DNA of 64,000 nt. Source: Mesostigma viride. Taxonomy: Eukaryota > Streptophyta > Mesostigmatophyceae > Mesostigmatales > Mesostigmataceae. The notes beneath the pieces were generated by a model, which was not told the DNA's origin, ran no database searches, and saw only the letters and a list, made by a program, of their open reading frames with translations. The position numbers and the translations under genes were made by a program. The stretch covers positions 1,541,307 to 1,605,306 of the forward strand of contig RPFO01000299.1 of the NCBI GenBank assembly GCA_009746045.1. Direction: 5' to 3'. The stretch's first letter is position 1, and each line of letters opens with the position of its first letter. Below are positions 39,624 through 48,800 of the stretch, one piece after another.

Positions 39624-40550
39624 ATGAAGCAGTTTCGCGTGGCCGCGGACGTCAAGGACGTTAGGCTCAGTGTCAGGGCAGCATCCACCATACCACTGGA
39701 CTACTATGGCAAGGCCAGACGGGACACGCTGCGAAAGATAGCCCTCATGCAAGGACTGCGGCCGTTCAGGAGCGCCACACGCAGGGAGCTGGAGTGTGCC
39801 GTGTATTGCAACCAACAGGCCCTCCGCATCCAGAGGTGGGTGAGGCGGAAGGTGCTCCCTTACGCCCGTGCCAAGCGGACAATAGGCCACCACCTTGCGG
39901 TCCGTGTGTCCAACAAGGAGGATCCCATCACGATGGACACGCTGCCCTGTCGAGAGAGGGTGTTCAAGTTCGTGCGCCCCACGCGACAGGTTGTCGGGTT
40001 TGACGCGGTGAGACTGGCGGAGTACATCATCGCGTCCGGACGGTTCGAGGACCCTGCGACAAGGTTTCCCTTTACGCCTGTGGATCTGTGGAGACTGGAC
40101 AAGCAGGTGCGCAAGTTGGGATTCCAGCGCCACTCCACGCTCTACATTTACCAGCACCCCGAGGTGGTGCGAGCCATACGCGACCACGAATCCCTCGTGG
40201 TGGGACTGGACAGGATCGCCACTGACGTGGTCGAGAGCATGGTGGACATAGTGGGGGGGGAGGCGGCCGATGCGGAGACGCTTTCCATCGTCGCGCTGGA
40301 TTACATGCCCCAATGGAGGACGTACGTGCGGCAGTTGCGCGTCTTAGACTCCCACGCGGGCACGACGGTGGCGGACACATGCATACACAGGGTGAGAGTG
40401 GAGGCGGCAAGCGACAAGTCCCCAAATGCGATACGGAGACAGCGGCTGGGCTGGCTGGAGGCGTTTATGACGTACTACATGCTGGTGGACAACGGGGTGG
40501 CACCGGGCTTCACCCCCGTCCACCCCAACGAAATGATTGCGGTGGATTGA
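39624..40550 (+). CDS. Viral U-box-like protein, 308 aa
   Basis: ATG at 39624. The middle part (about residues 92-155) reads NKEDPITMDTLPCRERVF, then VGFDAVRLAEYIIASGRFED and PATRFPFTPVDLWRLDKQ. This is the layout of U-box/RING-type folds of algal large DNA viruses, which lack zinc ligands (DPIT...GyDa..La.Y....f.DP.tR.pf). The N-terminus holds an IQ-like basic helix (QALRIQRWVRRKVLPYARAK). U-box proteins are usually E3 ubiquitin ligases, but function here is unproven. The neighbouring Rieske gene is divergent, leaving about 216 bp for two promoters. Confidence 0.78.
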   Translation: MKQFRVAADVKDVRLSVRAASTIPLDYYGKARRDTLRKIALMQGLRPFRSATRRELECAVYCNQQALRIQRWVRRKVLPYARAKRTIGHHLAVRVSNKEDPITMDTLPCRERVFKFVRPTRQVVGFDAVRLAEYIIASGRFEDPATRFPFTPVDLWRLDKQVRKLGFQRHSTLYIYQHPEVVRAIRDHESLVVGLDRIATDVVESMVDIVGGEAADAETLSIVALDYMPQWRTYVRQLRVLDSHAGTTVADTCIHRVRVEAASDKSPNAIRRQRLGWLEAFMTYYMLVDNGVAPGFTPVHPNEMIAVD

Positions 40551-40645
40551 TGCGTGGTATCGACAAATCCGGAAGTTGTCGCTTTTAGATTACACTTAAA
40601 GTTTGTCAATAAAGGGCGACAAGGCGCGCTCACACAGCGACACCT

Positions 40646-41113
40646 CTAGCGATTAAAATCTTCCACCTGGCGCGATATCCATCGCATGTAAACCACTCGA
40701 AGCAAATCTGCATTCAGGTGCCCCGACCACCCAGACTTTAACAAATCACAGGCAGTCTTGTGACACGCCCACGACTCTTCCTGACATGATTTCGAGCAAT
40801 ACCTCGCCGTTTTGCATTTATTACACATTTTCATTTTCAATGCGACCTCTTCACAGTTTTTATTATTGCACACGTGGAGCTTGTTGAATGAAAAGTTATT
40901 CCTACCCAACTCTTTGTGCTCTGGTATAGCATCACCCACAAACATTGGGCCAAGTGGACGCCCTTGCTCCATGTTTATACTGTCTGGTATGGCCCTACTT
41001 GCAAACATGTAGCCGGCCTTTTCTCCCCACGGGTAAAAGAATTGCAACACGCCAGGGCGCAACTCTACGATATCAAACTCGTTGTTTGAAGCCATGATAC
41101 GAGGTTGCCGCAT
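40646..41113 (-). CDS. Viral MYND zinc-finger protein, 155 aa
   Basis: ATG at 41113 or 41095 (MASNNEFDIVELRPGVLQFF). Near the middle, CNNKNCEEVALKMKMCNKC and ARYCSKSCQEESWACHKTAC give the MYND pattern: paired Cys, then C-x3-C and H-x3-C. MYND fingers mediate protein-protein contacts, often in transcriptional regulators. Short MYND proteins occur in several giant virus lineages. The gene is convergent with the U-box-like gene and divergent from the DUF5767-like gene. Confidence 0.85.
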   Translation of the reverse strand: MRQPRIMASNNEFDIVELRPGVLQFFYPWGEKAGYMFASRAIPDSINMEQGRPLGPMFVGDAIPEHKELGRNNFSFNKLHVCNNKNCEEVALKMKMCNKCKTARYCSKSCQEESWACHKTACDLLKSGWSGHLNADLLRVVYMRWISRQVEDFNR

Positions 41114-41191
41114 AATATCCCACCCGCAAACGCAGCAGGCAGACAGCGCGCGCTTCCACGCGAGTTCAAATCAGGACGCATAGTAGCATTC

Positions 41192-42472
41192 ATGTCTACA
41201 AAACTGATCCCCATAGAGGTGGAGGAGGCGGACGATGGCGCGGGCGGCGGGGTCAGCGCCCCGGTGGTGCGCGGAGGTGTCATGGACAATGTAGATATAG
41301 TGGATGACGATTACGGGGATTGGCCCGGTCCGATCGGTGCGGTCCCTCCTCGCTCCAAAAACAAGCATTCTCACAAGGACAAGGGGGGCAGTAAGGGCAG
41401 GGGGGGCGGCAAACACCAAGAGGACGCGTTCGACATGCTCGCGAACCCGAAGAAGACCAAGTCGGTGTTCGCGCCTCCTCCAATGCCACCCCCTGTCCAC
41501 GAGAGGGAATTCCAGTTTGACGAGTACGATGACTACGATCTGGGGGACGAGGGGGATGATATGCACTATGGCGAGGACGTGATCGACCACGAGGCCATGC
41601 TGCCAAGGAAGAGCCCACAGGAGGTGCACGCAGAGAAGCTGGACATTCTGCACAAACTGCATCGGTACAAGGAGAAGGGGTTCAGCGTTCCCAGCTTTGA
41701 CATGCGCACGGACATCGATGAGATGCGGTTCGAGTACGATAAGGTGTCCCGCTCCATAGAGACCAAGCATGCCATCAACACGATGCGACAGATGCTGGTG
41801 GCCACCACGTCCGCCATGCAGTTCTTCAACAACCGGTACGACCCCATTGGCCTGCGATTGGATGGGTGGTCAGAGAGTATACTGGCAAACGTCACGGATT
41901 ACGATGGCGTGTTCGAGCGCTTGTACGACAAGCACCGCCACCGCGTGTCCATGCCCCCAGAAATGGAGCTCATGCTGATGCTGGGAGGGTCAGCCATGAT
42001 GTTCCATATGTCCGCCTCGTTCGCGAGCTCCGGTCTGCCGTCCATGTCTGAGATAGCCAAGACAGACCCAGAGCTGATGAAGAGCATCGTGAAGATGATG
42101 ATCTCCAAGCAGGAGGCGGCCGCCGCTCCACAGCCCCCTCCTCCGCCGCAGACTGTCCCTAGAGGGGATGCGGATGGTGGGGGCGGTGGGACCGGGTACG
42201 TTATGCGCGGGCCCATGCTGTACAGGCCGGACGTCGCGCCTCCCGTGAACATGGACAGGTTTGTGCAGGAGGCCATGCCGCCCAGCCCCCCCAGGGAACA
42301 TGTGGTGCAGATCATCGATGACGGGGGCGAGAGCTTGTACGACGATGCGTCTGTGCAAGGAGACGAGATCCGTACGGTGCAGGTGGACGCGGGCAAGAAG
42401 AAGCCGAGGAAGCGGGGCGGGGGGGGCAAGAAGGCGGCCGGCGACCCCACTAAGGTGGTGTTCGACCTGTGA
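41192..42472 (+). CDS. Conserved large-DNA-virus protein (DUF5767-like)
   Basis: ATG at 41192, 426 aa. The N-terminus is acidic and disordered (VDIVDDDYGDWPGPIG). The central conserved domain, about residues 150-300, has EKLDILHKLHRYKEKGFSVP, RFEYDKVSRSIETK, LDGWSESILANVTDYDGVFE and PPEMELMLMLGGSAMMFHMS. I associate this with the Pfam family DUF5767, conserved across phycodna-, mimi- and related viruses (number from memory). Its role is unknown, probably a virion protein. The C-terminus is low complexity with a terminal basic KKKPRKRGGGGKKAAGDP. It is the best marker here for a nucleocytoplasmic large DNA virus. Confidence 0.88.
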   Translation: MSTKLIPIEVEEADDGAGGGVSAPVVRGGVMDNVDIVDDDYGDWPGPIGAVPPRSKNKHSHKDKGGSKGRGGGKHQEDAFDMLANPKKTKSVFAPPPMPPPVHEREFQFDEYDDYDLGDEGDDMHYGEDVIDHEAMLPRKSPQEVHAEKLDILHKLHRYKEKGFSVPSFDMRTDIDEMRFEYDKVSRSIETKHAINTMRQMLVATTSAMQFFNNRYDPIGLRLDGWSESILANVTDYDGVFERLYDKHRHRVSMPPEMELMLMLGGSAMMFHMSASFASSGLPSMSEIAKTDPELMKSIVKMMISKQEAAAAPQPPPPPQTVPRGDADGGGGGTGYVMRGPMLYRPDVAPPVNMDRFVQEAMPPSPPREHVVQIIDDGGESLYDDASVQGDEIRTVQVDAGKKKPRKRGGGGKKAAGDPTKVVFDL

Positions 42473-42525
42473 CGATAAACGGGTGTGCGTTTGGAGCATG
42501 CGGATTATAACATCCGAGTGTAAAC

Positions 42526-43038
42526 ATGGACATCGACGCGTTCCTCGAATCGCTGCCCGTGTACGAGCTCGGAGAAGGGACCTACGAAAAGGCCCTGGAG
42601 GTCCTCGTGACACCCCCGCGCACCGAAGTCGGCGAGGGATGGACCCAGTGTGTATCGTATGAAGCGTCCACCAAGTACGCTGTAAATAACATCGCGATCC
42701 TCGAGGTCGATGACAAGACAGGGGACTATGTATTCAAAGTGGATCGCTTGCCAAAGTGCGACGTGGTAAAGAACATCGCCAGCGACGCCCGTGTCCGCGT
42801 TGTCATAGGCGAGGATGAATTCGATCCTGCTGGCCTTACAATCGCGCCCTGTGTATCAATGTACACGTACACGGGGCTCAAGTTCTACCTGAATGGACAG
42901 GACCTTCCCAACCAGTTCTGCGTTAAGTACGATTGCTACCTGTTGGACCAGAAGAATCTGCAACTTGTCAAGGCCGCCCCGCTCGCGACGACCAGGACGC
43001 ATGTGTACCGCGACGGAATGGCCGTAACCAGACGCTAG
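42526..43038 (+). CDS. Viral protein, 170 aa, unknown
   Basis: ATG at 42526 (MDIDAFLESLPVYELGEGTY), preceded by an AT-rich GGATTATAACATCC. It appears to be a globular beta-rich protein (VNNIAILEVDDKTGDYVFKV, VSMYTYTGLKFYLNGQDLPN) without membrane segments or zinc ligands. I do not recognise it. It follows the DUF5767-like gene on the same strand at 53 bp. The convergent nuclease gene ends 2 bp beyond its stop. Confidence 0.78.
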   Translation: MDIDAFLESLPVYELGEGTYEKALEVLVTPPRTEVGEGWTQCVSYEASTKYAVNNIAILEVDDKTGDYVFKVDRLPKCDVVKNIASDARVRVVIGEDEFDPAGLTIAPCVSMYTYTGLKFYLNGQDLPNQFCVKYDCYLLDQKNLQLVKAAPLATTRTHVYRDGMAVTRR

Positions 43039-43040
43039 AA

Positions 43041-43610
43041 TCAAAGCACCACGCCGTTGCGCCTCTCGGGCGCCGGGCGCGGCTTCACCAGCTCCTCGTC
43101 CAGCAGCACCTTGTTGATGCACGTCCCGTCCTGGTCGTACAGCACGCCCAGCACGCGGCCGAAACAGTCGAACCCGCGGCACTGGACCGTGACGAGTTTC
43201 TGGTTGTGCGCGTCGATCATGGTCTGCACGTCCTTGACCGACTTCTCCACGTCATCCAAGTCGATGCTGACGTCCGTCGTCAACTGCACCAGCCTGTTCC
43301 TGGCCTTCACGGCGCGCAATCTTGTTTCCTCCCTGTTGGGCTTGTCGATACCGGGCGCGATTTCGTCGGCGTCCGTGCCCCAGAGCCGGACCGTTAGCAG
43401 TGTTGGCAGGCTGTCCCATGGAGACAGTATGGCCACCTTCACAGTGTCCCCGTCGTACACCCTAACAACCTTGGCCGGCGAGAAAACATGGCCATCGAAT
43501 GAGAAGGGGGTTAAATCTTGCAGTGTTAGATTCCGCAGCGCCTCCTTGGCGCCTGGTTTGGAAAATGACTTTATAGAATTGTTTTTCAGACCAAGTTTTC
43601 TCAGCAACAT
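43041..43610 (-). CDS. Viral staphylococcal-nuclease-like (thermonuclease) protein
   Basis: ATG at 43610, 189 aa. The SNase fold motifs are KVVRVYDGDTVKV (D53, D55), TVRLWGTDADEI (R75, E83) and a Lys/Arg-rich helix (EETRLRAVKARNRLVQL). The family hydrolyses DNA and RNA with Ca2+. The spacing DGDT...R...DADE agrees with an active enzyme. There is no clear signal peptide. Homologues are known from algal viruses and plasmids. Its stop lies 2 bp from that of the convergent 170-aa gene. Confidence 0.88.
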   Translation of the reverse strand: MLLRKLGLKNNSIKSFSKPGAKEALRNLTLQDLTPFSFDGHVFSPAKVVRVYDGDTVKVAILSPWDSLPTLLTVRLWGTDADEIAPGIDKPNREETRLRAVKARNRLVQLTTDVSIDLDDVEKSVKDVQTMIDAHNQKLVTVQCRGFDCFGRVLGVLYDQDGTCINKVLLDEELVKPRPAPERRNGVVL

Positions 43611-43664
43611 GACAAGCTTTCATTATTAATTGAACATATTTAATGACAACTTTTGAACAAAATT

Positions 43665-43904
43665 TTAAGCATTGGGAGGGTCATACGCATCATGTGCGGC
43701 AATCACAAAGGACAGGTCATATCCCCCCGTTATCAGGTTGAACACCCTGAACTCCAAGATTTCTCTGCCGTACTCGTTGACAGAAGATACAAACTGTGCC
43801 AGCTTTCCCATCATTAAAGGGTTCATAGACGATAGGGTGCTCAGATCGGGGAAGGTGATCGACTTGTTAACCTCTAGTCGGTCAATTGTCTTTGTAGACG
43901 ACAT
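43665..43904 (-). CDS. Truncated duplicate of LamG-like head, 79 aa
   Basis: ATG at 43904 (MSSTKTIDRLEVNKSITFPD). It is nearly identical to the first 77 residues of the next gene (43955-44719) and stops two residues after the shared DAYDPP. It is probably a partial tandem duplication of the 5' part of that gene. This copy retains a Leu codon (TTA) where the larger copy has a stop (TAA). Confidence 0.75.
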   Translation of the reverse strand: MSSTKTIDRLEVNKSITFPDLSTLSSMNPLMMGKLAQFVSSVNEYGREILEFRVFNLITGGYDLSFVIAAHDAYDPPNA

Positions 43905-43954
43905 GTTTGATCATGATTAGGATCGGATGTTATGAGGCCCGCATCCGCATCACG

Positions 43955-44719
43955 CTATCCATGCAGCATAGTGTTCTGATCAGAGATGGCGACGCCCGCT
44001 ACCAGTCGCAGGTCAGTGTAGAACACGTCACCAACATAGCCGCCCACGAGGACAAGGTCGGTACGGGGGCCGAGCAGAGCGTTAGTAGATGAGGCGGCCA
44101 GTTGGCCGTCCAAATAGAACCTTGCCTCGCTGCCTCTCATGGTGATGCACAAAACAAAGGGGGCCGCGCCCACAGGTGTGGTCATTATGATGGGTGCGGC
44201 CCATCCATCGGAGAAAGCCAGGTATCCCCCACTCGCAACCTGGACCTGCAGATAGCCGTACATGATCAGGTCGGTGAGGAGGGTGAGAGTGGAGAGATCA
44301 AACTGTGGGATCACCTTTATGATAAGAGAGAACGTGCCGGTGACCCCCACATTCCTGGCAACGTCAAATTGTGCTCCCGCCTCCTTGAGCACCCCCTCAC
44401 TGACTGTGCCGGTCCCGGTGAAGCTGACGACAGTGTCATTGACGGTGGTTGTTTTGCCGGCTGAGAAATCCCAGCGATAAGTCTTGGCAGGTGGATCATA
44501 CGCATCATGTGCTGCAATCACAAAGGACAGGTCATACCCCCCCGTTATCAGGTTGAACACCCTGAACTCCAAGATTTCTCTGCCGTACTCGTTGACAGAA
44601 GATACAAACTGTGCCAGCTTTCCCATCATTTAAGGGTTCATAGACGATAGGGTGCTCAGATCGGGGAAGGTGATCGACTTGTTCACCTCTAGCCGGTCGA
44701 TGGTCTTTGTGGATGACAT
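43955..44719 (-). pseudogene. LamG-like virion protein interrupted by one nonsense codon
   Basis: The reading frame from the ATG at 44719 (MSSTKTIDRLEVNK) would encode about 254 aa but has one in-frame TAA at 44631-44633, after 29 codons. The duplicate at 43665-43904 has TTA there, so a single T-to-A change explains the stop. Translation could restart at the Met codons right after it (225 aa from 44629). The body is a beta-sandwich like LamG/concanavalin (RFYLDGQLAASSTN, TDLVLVGGYVGDVFYTDLRL). Such domains bind glycans or build fibres. It could be a pseudogene, a readthrough gene or a downstream start. Confidence 0.75.
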
Positions 44720-44752
44720 CTCTGGTTATTATCAATCTGTGTTGATGTTTAT

Positions 44753-45796
44753 TCACGCGTCAAACACGCAAATTGTCTTCTCTGGCAAGCCAGAACTCAA
44801 CACGAGTTTCTTTATCTGCAACTGGCCGTTCGCGATGACAAACTTGTACCGCACGTCACCAGACCCCAGTTCAAACGTGTCCGCTTCGGCCCCAAACTTT
44901 CCCGTCGCGGGCTTCACCACGAGGTCAAGCATTGATGAAGCACTGCCCGGAGTTGACAAGAGGATGGCTTCTGCCTGGTCGTTGTTCCTGTGGGATATCT
45001 GCAGGTAGCCGTGGGGGTTGTTTACATCGTCCGCTGGTGTGGTAAAGGTCGACTTGTTGGGGAAGATCTTCACAGCTGCGTGCGAATGGATGACCACTTC
45101 ATTACCTATCATCCTCAGCTGACTTCCAGATTCGAGAGAGAGGTCTGTCTCGGGCGTTGTAGACACTCTTCCCCTCGTCGTGCTCAATCCGGTCAAAGCA
45201 AAACCCACATTGTGATGGATCCCAAGGTTGATGGAAGCCGGCTCGTAGCTGGTGGAAAACGGGCCCATACGTCTTCCCATAACTTTCACGGCATCCCCTC
45301 CCTCTGCAGACATTCCGTTGCCCTGATACGCGTGCAATTCCCCCAGAGTGATGACGTGGCAAGCTGGGGAATCACTGTACTTGCTGCTTACCACTCCGTT
45401 CCCCGCGAGCACCAGGTCTCTTGTTGTTGAGCTCAAGATCGTGTGCTGGGGTGTCGGCGTATTGGTAGTTCGGTAGTAGGACGGTGAATTGTCGGCCACG
45501 AGCCCTCTGAACACAACTTGACCAACCCCTGTCGGAACGGACTCGATGCCATCCATACTGCCGGAGCCACCAGTGGCATCTGATACGCCAACAAAGCCGG
45601 ATGAAGTGATTCCCACTTTAGAGGTGGTTGCAGCCGCGCCCCCTCCTCCACCCGAGCCACCCGAGCCACCCGAGCCACCCGAGCCACCCGAGCCACCCGA
45701 GCCACCCGAGCTAGTTGTATTCTCCAGGTACAGGTACTTAGCCTGGACGGAATGGAAGAAGAGCCTGCCGGTTGCTTGCTCCAAGTTAGGAGGCAT
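44753..45796 (-). CDS. Fibre-like viral protein with (Gly-Gly-Ser)n linker
   Basis: ATG at 45796, 347 aa, with TATATAAAA about 10 bp upstream. A short N-terminal part (MPPNLEQATGRLFFHSVQAK) is joined by a Gly-Gly-Ser repeat, encoded by seven copies of the 9-mer GGCTCGGGT, to a beta-rich region. The C-terminal segment, ELGSGDVRYKFVIANGQLQI, ends KLVLSSGLPEKTICVFDA. Comparable C-terminal modules trimerise or attach viral and phage fibres (inference). It belongs to a minus-strand cluster with the 1275-aa fibre protein and the LamG-like copies. Confidence 0.78.
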   Translation of the reverse strand: MPPNLEQATGRLFFHSVQAKYLYLENTTSSGGSGGSGGSGGSGGSGGSGGGGGAAATTSKVGITSSGFVGVSDATGGSGSMDGIESVPTGVGQVVFRGLVADNSPSYYRTTNTPTPQHTILSSTTRDLVLAGNGVVSSKYSDSPACHVITLGELHAYQGNGMSAEGGDAVKVMGRRMGPFSTSYEPASINLGIHHNVGFALTGLSTTRGRVSTTPETDLSLESGSQLRMIGNEVVIHSHAAVKIFPNKSTFTTPADDVNNPHGYLQISHRNNDQAEAILLSTPGSASSMLDLVVKPATGKFGAEADTFELGSGDVRYKFVIANGQLQIKKLVLSSGLPEKTICVFDA

Positions 45797-45849
45797 GACG
45801 CGGGTTTTATATATCGATTGTAAAAAAAATAGCCTCGCACAAACACACC

Positions 45850-48800
45850 TTAACGCTTGTTGGTCAGATCCATAACCGGGTCCACGGTGCTAGAACCGAT
45901 GGCGCCAAGGGAGTTGACGGTCAAGGCCCCCGTGCCGTCCTCGCTGGCGGGCAGAATGTTACCCAGCATCGTGTCCGTCGTAGTAGCCATGGAGCCCTGG
46001 GTCTTGACGATCTGCAGCGTTTCGTCGTCCGCAATGCGGAAACCGTACGTGACGGTGAGAGGGCCGGAGTCATACTCGCTGGAGTACCTGTACAGCTGCG
46101 TGTTGGCAATCTGCTGAGCCGTCATGCTGTTGATGCTGGTGTCAATGACGCGCCAGTTCTTGTAGGCGGCGTTGATTGTCGCGCCCGACACGTACGACAT
46201 CCTGGGTCCTAGGTAAATGCCTCGAGCCGTGGATGTGGTGCTCAATACCACGCCGGTATTAGCAACGCTGACAGTAGCTGTGGCGTTGTTGGCCATAGTC
46301 CGCCACGCCAACAGATCCGTGATCAGAACGCCGTTGATGTACAACGTAGGGGTTGTGGCAGTGGGGTGCAGGTAGATACCCAAGACAAACTCGCTTGTGC
46401 TGACGACTGGGATGTTGGTCTCGGTGAAAGATGTACCATTAAACATCAAGATCTTGCCTCCGCGCCACACCCACACACTGAGGTACTTCCCAGCCGTCGT
46501 AGTGTCACCGATCGTGAGCAGCTCAACCATGCCGACGTTTGTTGCGGCTGTGGTGCTGTTTGGGTAGCTTGCAAACGGGGCGCTCATTGTGGTGCCGACG
46601 GCATCGCCAGTGCCGATCGAACCGCCTGTTGCGGTCAAAAAGCTTGTTACGGGCTTCACGATACCGGTGACCAGGAGGCCGCTGGTGCCTTGGATGATGC
46701 CCGTAGTGCTGTAGTTGGACACAAGGTAGCCAGTGGTGCCGTACTTGGTGGAGAAATACCCTGATAGAGTTGCATGGTCTGGGATGGCGGAAACATTGCT
46801 CTCGTTCCTGAAGCGGATATAGTCTATTGTGTTTCCAGAATCCAAGTCTCGCTGTCTCAGCGGTCCAATCATAAGATTCCTGTATGATGAAGTAATGGGA
46901 ACATTATATGGGTTCCCAGAACTAACTGTGACGTTGGCGGACAACGTAAGTGGAATCTCCACGTCGTCGTACCATAACCTGAATATGTTCGATGGTAGAT
47001 CCTGCCCCACTGTGGTGTTTGCCTTTTTCATAAGCTTGTACTTGTGGTAACTCCCATTGTTTGGGGCAGTGTATGCCCCTCCCAGGGCAGATGATAGTGC
47101 AGCCCAAGCTATAGCAATCGGCTTGTTGGTACCACTAACCACGTTGGTGTATATAACTAAGTTGCCAGTAGTTGCGCCGTTTCCATACAAAATAATTTGG
47201 TTCGTAGATGTGTTCGCATCATCTCCGATCCCAAAAATACCAAAAACGTTATTGGTACCTAATGTCACCTTCACGCGCGCCTCAACCGACCAGGTGCCGT
47301 ACCCGTTGTTTGACGTCCCAGTGTCGATATCACTCAAAGTTACAAATCTGGTAGTTGCGGGCCCGGCACTTGTGACCCCAGACGGGGTAGCAACCTCACT
47401 TGCCACTGGTGTGACACCGCCAAATGATCCACTCGTGCCCGTGATGCTATAGTTTTGCACCGACGCACCCGTAGCCGTGTTGTTGTTTGGAGTGTCGTTG
47501 AACCACTCGCCAAGCCATCCACTGGGCACGCTCCCAGAGGACGCGTAGGTAAGACTCTGCGACGATACCGAGTCTGCCGTTGTGTAGGTGCCGGTTCCGG
47601 TATAAGTGGCCAGCTTCCACAGATTGGGCTCGGTCGACGTGCCTGTCTTAAGAGGCAGGGAGCTGAGTAGGATGCTGGACCCCGGCGCCTTCCGCAGACT
47701 GGTGTCGATCGTCCGGGAGAGCATTAGCTGACCGCCCTTCACCTGCCAGTAGGAGCCGGTGTAGTCACCCTTCTCCTGAGTGGTTCCCTTCTGCCACGTG
47801 ATCGAGCGGTCGCACGCGACAGAGTTGACCGCGCCGTCACCGAGGACGCTGAGGCCGGCACCGTCCGTGACGGTGTTGGACGGCGCGGTGACGATCTCGA
47901 TGCGCACATCGTCGTAGGAGACCGCGCTGGTGAACGTGTCATTGCCCAGTACCAGGCTGGGGGTGGCGGTGAGGTTGAGGTTAGCGATACCATCTCCAGT
48001 TGTGTTGATCACCCGGACGCCATCCACAAACAGCTCAAAGGTGGACAGAGCGGTGGTGGAGAAGTAAACCCTGCGCGCGACGATCTTGTACTTGTTTGCA
48101 GTGCCGTCCGTCTTGAGGGGGGCGGACGCAGAGGTGCTCGTGACTCCGCCGCCGTTATCAACAGTGAGGGTTCCGTACGTGCCAGAGGCCGGGACATTCA
48201 ACTTGACAATCAAGGGGCCGTACGCGAACAGCTTCTTAGTGGACGATGCCGCCCCTTGCGCGCCACTAAAAGCGATATTGCTTGTGACCTCGAACGAATC
48301 GAGACTCTTGGGGAATGGGGACACGTAGCTGGCCGTTCCGGACGCCACTACCCCCTGCGTCAGTTGCAGCTTGCCCCCCGTCACAGCGGCATTCGTCGTC
48401 GCCATTGGCACGCTGGTCGAGCTCAAGGTCGAGTCTCCGTCGAAGCCCCACGACGCGGCAACTGAGTTCTTGGTGCCTGCGAGTCGCAGGGTCTTTTCGG
48501 TCACGAGGGCATTCTGCACCGTGGTGTTGACGGTGGTCAGCGTGCCGTCCACCTGCATATTGCCGTTGACCTTGAGAGTCCCGCTCGCGGGGTTAAGGTA
48601 GATGTCTCCGCTCGTGGTAGAAATCTTTCCGCCGTCACCGTCGGTGGCGGTGAGCACGAGGTCCTTCTCGACCGCCACGGTCGTCGCGGCCGTCAGTGCG
48701 AGGGTGGGGTTGGTGGTGGACACTCGCGAGTCAACAAACTTGACCTGCTCAACGGCGACGCTGCTGCCCGCTACACTGGTATCACCAGTGATCCAGAGGT

